A DNA stretch of 5,204 nucleotides from Ignavibacteria bacterium (GTDB lineage: Bacteria > Bacteroidota > Ignavibacteria > Ignavibacteriales > Ignavibacteriaceae), in the NCBI GenBank assembly GCA_029863735.1, contig JAOTUT010000149.1, positions 1 to 5,204 of the forward strand, given 5' to 3'. Below are positions 1 to 5,204 of this stretch, piece after piece. Position 1 is the stretch's first letter. Every line of letters begins with the position of its first letter. A program made the position numbers and the translations under genes. The notes beneath the pieces were generated by a model. That model was not told where the DNA came from, did not search any database, and saw only the letters and a program-made list of their open reading frames with translations.

Positions 1-237
1 CAATACTTCCTTAAATATTAGATTAATTTGCTTTATTGGCTAAAAATAATGTGCCAGAATATTACGAGATTTAGTGTCGTTATTAATCTTAAAAATGCTA
101 TTTTTAGACTCATTTTAGTACAATGTCTAAATTTTCGTGACCCAAAATAAACTGTTTTACCTCAAAATAAAATAGATATGAAAATTTGACGACAAAAAAT
201 TATTTCACAATAAAATAATAACTTACAGACAATTCAT
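1..237. other. AT-rich non-coding region upstream of hpnC
   Basis: This stretch holds no convincing gene. Stops are frequent in all frames, and the longest forward ATG reading frame (49-150, 33 codons) has no ribosome binding site and no recognisable sequence. It contains runs of AAAATAA-type sequence and an A/T-only hairpin at 91-105 (six-base arms, GCT loop). On the minus strand, AAGGAAG (14 to 8) lies just before the left edge and could be the ribosome binding site of a gene running leftward out of the window. If so, this is a divergent promoter region. A weak forward promoter candidate at 186-216 is listed separately. Confidence 0.6.
186..216 (+). promoter_or_regulatory. Possible sigma-70-type promoter for hpnCDE
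   Basis: TTGACG (186-191) matches the -35 consensus at five of six bases, and TAAAAT (211-216) matches the -10 consensus at five of six. The 19-bp spacer is longer than the optimal 17. Transcription would begin near 223, giving a 5' leader of about 15 nt before the TTG start at 238. In DNA this AT-rich such matches arise by chance. No clear Bacteroidota-type -7 element (TAnnTTTG) is well placed here, so this is only a candidate. Confidence 0.3.
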
Positions 238-1104
238 TTGTTTAATTCAAATTCAGTACAATCAGCTAAATCAGGATATAGTCAAGCACTCAAGCTGGCA
301 AAATCCCACTATGAAAATTTTCCGGTAGTTTCTTTCCTGGTCCCGGGTAAGCTTAAAACAGATGTAGCAATAATCTATTGGTTTGCCAGAACAGCTGATG
401 ACTATTCTGATGAGGGAAATTTTTCACCTTCAGAAAGGCTGGATAAACTCCAGGAATTTGAAAATAGATTAAGTGATGTATTTAGTAATCATCCTGCTGA
501 TAATCTGGAAGCAGCACTTAAACATACTATTGTTACAAGAAAGTTAAATCCTGAGAATTTTTTTAATCTTTTGAAAGCTTTCAAGCAGGATGTTGTAAAA
601 AATCGATATAATGATTTTAATGAAGTTCTTGCTTATTGTTCTAATTCGGCTAACCCTGTAGGAAGGATTTTGCTTGAACTTTTTGATATCAGAGATGAAA
701 GAGCAATTTACTATTCAGATAAAATTTGTACTGCTTTACAAATAACTAACTTCATCCAGGACACGCAAATAGATTATCAAAAAGGTAGAATATATTATCC
801 ATTGGATGAAATGGAAAGATTTAATATTGACGAAAAAGTGTTTGAGATGAATAGAAATAATCTTAATTTGAAGAAGCTTATTGAATTCAGTGTTAACAGA
901 GTCCAGAATTTTTTCAATGAAGGTAAGTCTCTACTTGAATTTCTTTCCGGTAGATTTAAGTATGAAATTGCCTGGACAATTAACGGTGGAGAGGAAATTC
1001 TAAATAAAATTCGTGGCGCTAATTTTGATATTTTTACAAAGCGAGCATCTTTAACGAAAACTGATTATCTGAAACTATTTATTAAATCTATTATTCAGCA
1101 TTGA
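238..1104 (+). CDS. hpnC: Hydroxysqualene synthase HpnC
   Basis: This is a squalene/phytoene synthase-fold (all-alpha trans-isoprenyl diphosphate synthase) protein of 288 residues, the usual HpnC length. In the HpnCDE pathway it converts presqualene diphosphate to hydroxysqualene. The first aspartate-rich motif is ADDYSDEG (residues 53-60). The second, NFIQDTQIDYQKGR (171-184), has Gln174 where HpnD and classical squalene synthases have Arg; this Q together with NPVGR (139-143) is typical of HpnC rather than HpnD. The N-terminal SHYENFP (23-29) is also HpnC-like. The start is TTG: an in-frame TAA lies at 211-213, and the next in-frame Met is near residue 192, inside the domain. No good Shine-Dalgarno sequence precedes it. 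It is the first gene of the operon, and its stop overlaps the hpnD start. Family assignment is strong; the reaction is known from the family. Confidence 0.93.
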   Translation: MFNSNSVQSAKSGYSQALKLAKSHYENFPVVSFLVPGKLKTDVAIIYWFARTADDYSDEGNFSPSERLDKLQEFENRLSDVFSNHPADNLEAALKHTIVTRKLNPENFFNLLKAFKQDVVKNRYNDFNEVLAYCSNSANPVGRILLELFDIRDERAIYYSDKICTALQITNFIQDTQIDYQKGRIYYPLDEMERFNIDEKVFEMNRNNLNLKKLIEFSVNRVQNFFNEGKSLLEFLSGRFKYEIAWTINGGEEILNKIRGANFDIFTKRASLTKTDYLKLFIKSIIQH

Positions 1105-1943
1105 GAGACATTGCAAAAGAAATAGCGAAGCAAAGTAAAAGCAGCTTTTATTATGCTTTTAACTTATTACCAGCCGAGCAGCGTGATGCGATGAATACAG
1201 TTTATGCTTTCTGCCGGTTGACTGATGACATTGTTGACGAAGGATCAATTTCAGATGATATAAAATATGATAAGTTAAGAAAGTGGAGAATCGAATTAGA
1301 GAAATCGCTGGATGGTCAATCAGATTATCCTTTGATTAATAAACTTTCAAAAACTATTCAGAATTTCAGTATCCCACTCGAACCGTTCTTTGATCTCATC
1401 AAGGGAATGGAGATGGATTTGCAGAAAAAAAGATACCTTACTTTTAATGACCTTCAGACTTATTGTTATAATGTTGCATCAACCGTTGGATTGATGTGCA
1501 TAGAAATTTTTGGTTACCGACATCGCTCAGCAAAAGATTTTGCTATTAACCTTGGCATAGCCCTTCAGTTAACCAACATTTTACGTGATATAAAAAAGGA
1601 TGCTGAAAAAGGAAGAATTTATCTCCCTAAAGAAGATCTGGAAAAGTTTAATTATTACGAGTCTGATGTTTTTAACAATACCTATAACGAAAATTTTCAG
1701 AGAATGATGAAATACCAGGTTGAACGGGCAAGAGAGTATTTCAACGCTGCAACTGCATGCCTTAACCGAGAAGATAAAAAAGCAATGTTTGCTGCGAGAG
1801 CAATGCAGCATATCTATTCTCGAATGCTCAATAAAATAGTTGATGCTGATTACAATGTTTATCAAAACAAAATTAAAATCTCGACATTTAAAAAAGTTGG
1901 CATTTCGCTTGGAGTTTGGGCTAAGTACAGACTCGTTTACTGA
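1101..1943 (+). CDS. hpnD: Presqualene diphosphate synthase HpnD
   Basis: This 280-residue squalene/phytoene synthase-family enzyme joins two farnesyl diphosphates head to head to give presqualene diphosphate, the first step of the HpnCDE route. The sequence shows SSFYYAF (14-20), the first metal-binding motif DDIVDEG (42-48), STVG (127-130) and the second motif NILRDIKKDAEKGRIYLP (159-176) with Arg162. These features and the full length match HpnD. Phytoene synthases share the same motifs, but an hpnC immediately upstream and an hpnE downstream favour HpnD. The TTG start at 1101 overlaps the hpnC TGA (TTGA, 1101-1104), and no Shine-Dalgarno sequence is visible. Translation is therefore probably coupled to hpnC, with termination and re-initiation at one site. 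Starting here gives a normal family N-terminus. Confidence 0.92.
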   Translation: MRDIAKEIAKQSKSSFYYAFNLLPAEQRDAMNTVYAFCRLTDDIVDEGSISDDIKYDKLRKWRIELEKSLDGQSDYPLINKLSKTIQNFSIPLEPFFDLIKGMEMDLQKKRYLTFNDLQTYCYNVASTVGLMCIEIFGYRHRSAKDFAINLGIALQLTNILRDIKKDAEKGRIYLPKEDLEKFNYYESDVFNNTYNENFQRMMKYQVERAREYFNAATACLNREDKKAMFAARAMQHIYSRMLNKIVDADYNVYQNKIKISTFKKVGISLGVWAKYRLVY

Positions 1944-1963
1944 TCTAATCTGACAGTAATCAG

Positions 1964-3250
1964 ATGCAAAGAAAAGTTATTGTTATTGGGGGAGGATTTG
2001 CAGGACTCACCGCAGCAACTTACCTGGCAAAAAATAAATTCAAAGTTACACTTCTCGAAGCTTCACCAAAGTTAGGCGGTAGGGCTTACTCTTTTATTGA
2101 TAAAGAAACCAATACAATCATCGATAACGGGCAGCACATTTTGATGGGTTGCTACCATGATACTTTGGATTTTCTTTCAATGATTGGAGCAACGAATAAT
2201 TTTTATTTTCAGAAAAGACTACAAGTAAATTTTGTTAAAGAACGATTTCAATTATTTTCGCTGAAGAGTGTTCCATTAATCTATCCTTTAAACTTGATAG
2301 TAGGTTTGATGAACTATGGTGCTATCGAAGTATCAGATCGATTCAATTTGTTAAAAGTTTTTCTTAAGCTGCCGTTCTATTCATCGGATAAATTTTCAGA
2401 AATGAATATTAAGGAATGGTTGAAATTCGAAAATCAATCTCAAGCTGCTCAAGACGCATTTTGGAAAATACTTGCAGTTGGTGCTTTGAATACAAGTATT
2501 GAAAAGGCTTCAGCAAAAATTTTTATAGATATTTTGAAACAAATATTTCTGAGCGGGAATAAATCTGCAACGATTGTCTTGCCAAAGTACGGTTTGAGTG
2601 AATCCTACTGTCAGAATGCTGAGAAATTCATCTTAGATAATGGTGGGGGGCTATTATTATCGGAACCAGTTGAAAAGCTAGTTATTTCCGGTGGAAAGGT
2701 AACTGAATTACATTCCCCCAAAAAGGTTTATCTCGATTTCGATTATGTGGTCTCAGCTATTCCGAATTATGCATTGAATCGAATCTTTGATGATAATAAT
2801 TATTATGATATTCCTGAAATGCAATATTCATCGATACTAAACATTCAGCTTTGGCTAAGAGAAAACAAACTTCCTGCCGAATATTTCGGACTCATCAATT
2901 CACCTTTGCATTGGGTCTTCAATAAAGGAACTCATTTGAATATTGTAATCAGTGATGCTGATGAATTGGTTAATAAAACGGATGAGGAATTATTAAATAT
3001 GATCAAGAGCGAAATGCAAAAATTCTTTTTGTTAGATTCTGAATTAATAACCAACTATCAAATTATAAAAGAAAAACGTGCTACATTCATTCCTTCCAAT
3101 GATGTAATTGACAAGCGACCATCTCAAAAAACTCAGATAAAAAATTTAATTTTAGCGGGAGATTGGGTTGATACAGGTTTACCGTCAACTATTGAAAGTG
3201 CCGTAAAAAGCGGAAAAGTAGCTGCTAACCTGGTGATGGATCAAAATTAA
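1964..3250 (+). CDS. hpnE: Hydroxysqualene dehydroxylase HpnE (FAD-dependent)
   Basis: This 428-residue flavoprotein belongs to the amine oxidase/phytoene desaturase-like superfamily. HpnE reduces hydroxysqualene to squalene, completing the pathway begun by HpnD and HpnC. The N-terminal Rossmann motif VIGGGFAGLTAA (7-18) is followed by Glu32 (LLEAS, the ribose-binding acid) and GGRA (38-41). DNGQHILMGCY (54-64) is characteristic of HpnE. Later come PLHWVFNKG (314-322), EKRATF (370-375) and the C-terminal FAD-contacting segment AGDWVDTGLPSTIESA (398-413). Length is normal for the family. There is no signal peptide, so it is probably cytosolic or membrane-peripheral. It starts at ATG 20 nt after the hpnD stop with no strong ribosome binding site, and is probably co-transcribed. 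A carotenoid desaturase is the main alternative, but the HpnE-specific motifs and operon context argue against it. Confidence 0.92.
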   Translation: MQRKVIVIGGGFAGLTAATYLAKNKFKVTLLEASPKLGGRAYSFIDKETNTIIDNGQHILMGCYHDTLDFLSMIGATNNFYFQKRLQVNFVKERFQLFSLKSVPLIYPLNLIVGLMNYGAIEVSDRFNLLKVFLKLPFYSSDKFSEMNIKEWLKFENQSQAAQDAFWKILAVGALNTSIEKASAKIFIDILKQIFLSGNKSATIVLPKYGLSESYCQNAEKFILDNGGGLLLSEPVEKLVISGGKVTELHSPKKVYLDFDYVVSAIPNYALNRIFDDNNYYDIPEMQYSSILNIQLWLRENKLPAEYFGLINSPLHWVFNKGTHLNIVISDADELVNKTDEELLNMIKSEMQKFFLLDSELITNYQIIKEKRATFIPSNDVIDKRPSQKTQIKNLILAGDWVDTGLPSTIESAVKSGKVAANLVMDQN

Positions 3251-3253
3251 TTT
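3244..3253. repeat. 10-bp perfect palindrome across the hpnE/peptidase stop codons
   Basis: AAATTAATTT is self-complementary and covers the hpnE TAA (3248-3250) and most of the opposing peptidase stop (TAA on the minus strand, 3254 to 3252). It has no GC and no room for a loop, so it would not form a stable terminator hairpin. It may simply result from two TAA stops meeting tail to tail. Confidence 0.5.
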
Positions 3254-4664
3254 ATAAACCTTCCTCACTGAGCAAGTAAGCCATAATTGCAATTGCTGCG
3301 GCACCAAGTTCAAACTCTCTGGGATGAACTGCTTCAAAAACATCATTAGCTGAATGATGATAATCCATATAACGCTGATCATCGGGAACATATCCCATAT
3401 GCAGTTTTGATTTTTTAATTTTTTGAACATCCACACCGCTGCCGCCTTTTTTTACCCACTCAATGTTTGCTTTTTCGAGAATCGGGAGCCAGCTCTGCAA
3501 TCGTTTAAGAATATCTGTGGAGTCTGTTTCAGCATAAAAACCGATTGGAGTAAAGGCACCTCTATCAGATTCAATTACGGCAAGGTGGGTTTGCTTTGCC
3601 GTGTCAGCATATATTGCATACTCAGTTGCACCACGCGTACCATTTTCTTCATTTATAAAAAACACACATCTCAATGTTCTTTTGGTTTTGATTTTCAAAC
3701 GCTTCATCAAATCAAGAACTTCCATTGTTTGGATACAACCAGCCCCGTTATCATGAGCGCCATGACCAACATCCCAACTATCAAAGTGACCTCCGACTAA
3801 AATTATTTCGTCCGGGAATTTCGTTCCCTTAATCTCACCGATAACATTATAAGATTGTGTATCTGTTAAAGTTTTGCAGTTAAGCTTTAGACTTAATTTC
3901 AAGCGAGGATTTTTTTTAAGTTCAGCACTTAGATAATCTGAGTCAAGATATCCAATTGCTGCTGCAGGAATTTTTGGAATTGAATCGACATAAATCATTA
4001 CTCCGGTATGCGGGATGTTATCATATTTAGTTGTTATCGATCTTATTACAACTCCAATTGCTCCATATTTGGCAGCTTCGGATGCACCATTTATTCTTAG
4101 ATTGACAGCGCCACCATAACCTGCAAACGTATTTATTTGTGCCTGATCAAGAGCACGACTGAAGAATACAATTTTTCCTTTAACTTCATCTTTTTTCTTT
4201 TCAAGCTCTTCAAATGTTTTTACTTCAATTACTTCAGCAGCAATACCTTCTAGTGGTGTTGCTATGCTTCCCCCCAATGCGAGGACAGAAAGTTCTCTAT
4301 TCAAATCCAGAATTGAACAGCTTTCAATATTACCTCGTTCCCAGTGAGGTACCATAACAGGCTGTAGCCAGACTTTATCAAACCCAAGTGATTTCATCTT
4401 TTCAAATGCCCAGTTTATTGCTTTCATTGAGTTTTTAGAACCGCTTAAACGTGGACCTATATCACACAGCTCGCGCAGATAATCATAACCTTTCCGTTCT
4501 CTTAGAGCAGTTTCAACGATCCTTTTAACAATTTTATTATGTTGATCAGTTTTAACTGAATTTTCTTTTGTATTTTCAGACATTTTACAAGAGTAATTAA
4601 TTAGAAGTAATTGAGTTAAGAGGAAGACAAAAAATAATTTATAAATAAATATGTTTTTGTTCAA
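3252..4664 (-). CDS. M28-family metallo-carboxypeptidase, carboxypeptidase Q-like, exported
   Basis: This 470-residue zinc peptidase closely resembles carboxypeptidase Q (plasma glutamate carboxypeptidase), which cleaves small peptides and dipeptides. Family landmarks are GPRLSGSKN (70-78), VPHWERG (105-111), and a PA-like region beginning SIATPLEGIAAEV (133-145) and running to about 240, inserted before the catalytic core. The two-zinc site is visible: His293 in GGHFDSWD, Asp305 in HDNGAG, catalytic Glu339 and ligand Glu340 in INEENG, Asp367 in IESDRGAF, and His436/437 in DYHHS. All ligands are present, so it should be active. Residues 1-26 form a hydrophobic export signal ending NYSC; Cys26 could be lipidated, although the lipobox is non-canonical, so it is probably periplasmic or membrane-anchored. 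The TTG start is set by AGGAG seven bases upstream, and the next Met (28) would remove the signal. The gene is convergent with hpnE and divergent from the deiminase. Confidence 0.92.
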   Translation of the reverse strand: MNKNIFIYKLFFVFLLTQLLLINYSCKMSENTKENSVKTDQHNKIVKRIVETALRERKGYDYLRELCDIGPRLSGSKNSMKAINWAFEKMKSLGFDKVWLQPVMVPHWERGNIESCSILDLNRELSVLALGGSIATPLEGIAAEVIEVKTFEELEKKKDEVKGKIVFFSRALDQAQINTFAGYGGAVNLRINGASEAAKYGAIGVVIRSITTKYDNIPHTGVMIYVDSIPKIPAAAIGYLDSDYLSAELKKNPRLKLSLKLNCKTLTDTQSYNVIGEIKGTKFPDEIILVGGHFDSWDVGHGAHDNGAGCIQTMEVLDLMKRLKIKTKRTLRCVFFINEENGTRGATEYAIYADTAKQTHLAVIESDRGAFTPIGFYAETDSTDILKRLQSWLPILEKANIEWVKKGGSGVDVQKIKKSKLHMGYVPDDQRYMDYHHSANDVFEAVHPREFELGAAAIAIMAYLLSEEGL

Positions 4665-4670
4665 AAAGTA

Positions 4671-4676
4671 TCTCCT
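4671..4676 (-). promoter_or_regulatory. Shine-Dalgarno site of the M28 peptidase
   Basis: On the minus strand AGGAGA reads from 4676 to 4671, with the AGGAG core ending at 4672 and seven bases between it and the TTG start at 4664. It is the only strong ribosome binding site ahead of any of the five genes, and it decides the start of a gene with no early ATG. It also keeps the signal peptide in the product. Confidence 0.75.
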
Positions 4677-4718
4677 GAATCATCAATTTTGTACAAGCGA
4701 TTATTATTAAGAGTGAGT

Positions 4719-4748
4719 ATATTTAAATGAATGAATATCATATTTAAA
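4719..4748. repeat. 9-bp direct repeat in the divergent intergenic region
   Basis: ATATTTAAA occurs at 4719-4727 and again at 4740-4748, 21 bp apart from start to start, or about two helical turns. The first copy lies within an eight-base palindrome (ATTTAAAT, 4721-4728). Its position midway between two divergent genes fits a paired binding site for a regulator, but the AT-rich composition makes chance likely. Confidence 0.35.
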
Positions 4749-4749
4749 A

Positions 4750-4764
4750 AAGAAAATTTTTCTT
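4750..4764. repeat. 15-bp interrupted palindrome upstream of the deiminase gene
   Basis: AAGAAAA (4750-4756) and TTTTCTT (4758-4764) are perfect inverted repeats around a single T, ending 27 bases before the deiminase ATG. The centre is too short for a good RNA hairpin, so a protein-binding site is the more sensible reading if it is functional. It could equally be an A-tract/T-tract coincidence. Confidence 0.35.
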
Positions 4765-4791
4765 GCATCCGAATTTAAGAAAGCCAGCAAA

Positions 4792-5204
4792 ATGAAACTA
4801 ACTTTTACTATCCTTTTTCTTTTTATAACATCGCAAAATTTTTATACACAAGATTTGCCTCATTGGATGACTCAGGAAGAATCTTTTTTGTGGCAGAACT
4901 ATGAACACCCAACTAATCCGCTATTCTCCGATCCGCCTCCTTCTCCTGTTCGGGGTATGGCAGAATGGGAAGAGTTACAAGGAGTTATTATCACGTGGAC
5001 TTCACAATTGACCATTTTAAGACAAATTGTTGATTATGCACAGGAGGAGGGTACCGTTTATATAATTTGCAACGATTCTAACAGTGTTAAAAGTTATCTT
5101 CAACAATATAATATTCCACTTTACAACTTAGAATTTCTTATTACAAATTTTAACTCTATCTGGGTGAGAGATTATGGTCCTTGGACGGCTTACACAAATG
5201 ATTT
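4792..5204 (+). CDS. Secreted peptidyl-arginine deiminase-like protein, Porphyromonas type (3' truncated by window)
   Basis: This open frame has no stop before the right edge and gives the first 137 residues of a longer protein. Residues 1-14 or so are a short Lys-plus-hydrophobic signal peptide (MKLTFTILFLFITS, perhaps cleaved before Gln15), so the product is exported. VRGMAEWEELQGVIITW (53-69) and NSIWVRDYGPW (121-131) match the N-terminal guanidino-modifying fold shared by agmatine deiminases and the bacterial PAD family. RDYGPW with a signal peptide favours the PAD type (conversion of peptidyl arginine to citrulline, releasing ammonia) over cytosolic agmatine deiminase, which usually reads RDTGP. 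Asp127 would be the catalytic acid; the catalytic His, second Asp and Cys lie beyond the window. The ATG has only a weak purine stretch (AAGAAAG, 4778-4784) upstream. It is divergent from the M28 peptidase. Confidence 0.82.
   Translation, partial: MKLTFTILFLFITSQNFYTQDLPHWMTQEESFLWQNYEHPTNPLFSDPPPSPVRGMAEWEELQGVIITWTSQLTILRQIVDYAQEEGTVYIICNDSNSVKSYLQQYNIPLYNLEFLITNFNSIWVRDYGPWTAYTND

Noticed and set aside
91..105. Hairpin AAAAAT-GCT-ATTTTT as a terminator
   Set aside because: The stem is entirely A/T and too weak for intrinsic termination, and there is no known upstream gene for it to terminate.
49..150. 33-codon plus-strand open frame upstream of hpnC
   Set aside because: No Shine-Dalgarno sequence, no recognisable sequence, and the length is expected by chance. 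It could be a leader peptide, but nothing supports that.
1581..1865. 94-codon minus-strand open frame inside hpnD
   Set aside because: It lies wholly antisense to the conserved C-terminal half of HpnD, including the second aspartate motif; its translation is Cys/Phe/Ile-rich with no family features and no ribosome binding site.
238..1943. hpnC/hpnD as a tandem duplication of one gene or as phytoene synthases
   Set aside because: The two proteins share a fold but are clearly diverged, and each carries its own subfamily residues (Q versus R in the second motif, NPVGR versus STVG). The pairing with hpnE explains both.
3185..3436. 83-codon minus-strand open frame spanning the hpnE/peptidase junction
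   Set aside because: It is out of frame with the peptidase on the same strand, overlaps conserved coding sequence of both neighbours and resembles nothing.
3423..3800. 125-codon plus-strand open frame opposite the peptidase
   Set aside because: It is antisense to the catalytic core of the M28 peptidase, whose zinc ligands are intact; the translation is Cys-rich low-information sequence typical of a shadow frame.

Overview
The window is AT-rich bacterial DNA with tightly packed genes. It holds four complete protein genes and one gene cut by the right edge. Three of the five genes start with TTG. The gene content (an hpnCDE squalene cassette, a carboxypeptidase Q-like M28 peptidase with a lipoprotein-like leader, and a secreted Porphyromonas-type arginine deiminase), together with the low GC, suggests the Bacteroidota/Ignavibacteriota (FCB) group. 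That placement is inferred from gene content; no marker gene is present to settle it.

Layout. Positions 1-237 are non-coding and AT-rich, with one weak promoter-like pair ahead of the first gene. Positions 238-3250 (+) carry hpnC, hpnD and hpnE as an operon. hpnC and hpnD overlap by 4 nt (TTGA), and hpnE follows after 20 nt. The M28 peptidase gene lies at 4664-3252 (-), convergent with hpnE, and the two stop codons are separated by one base. A 127-bp intergenic region (4665-4791) separates the peptidase from a divergent, right-truncated deiminase gene (4792-5204, +).

How the genes work together. HpnD condenses two farnesyl diphosphates to presqualene diphosphate, HpnC converts that to hydroxysqualene, and HpnE reduces it to squalene. 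The cassette is therefore a complete FPP-to-squalene route that could feed hopanoid or another triterpenoid synthesis. No cyclase or other downstream gene is in the window. The right half is a separate module of two exported enzymes acting on peptides or arginine side chains: a metallo-exopeptidase and a peptidyl-arginine deiminase-like protein. Their divergent arrangement allows co-regulation, but nothing in the sequence proves it.

I see no RNA genes, CRISPR arrays, insertion sequences, integrase sites or convincing intrinsic terminators. The genes belong to known families. The points most worth a second look are the truncated secreted deiminase, its pairing with the peptidase, the TTG start usage and the terminator-free convergent junction.
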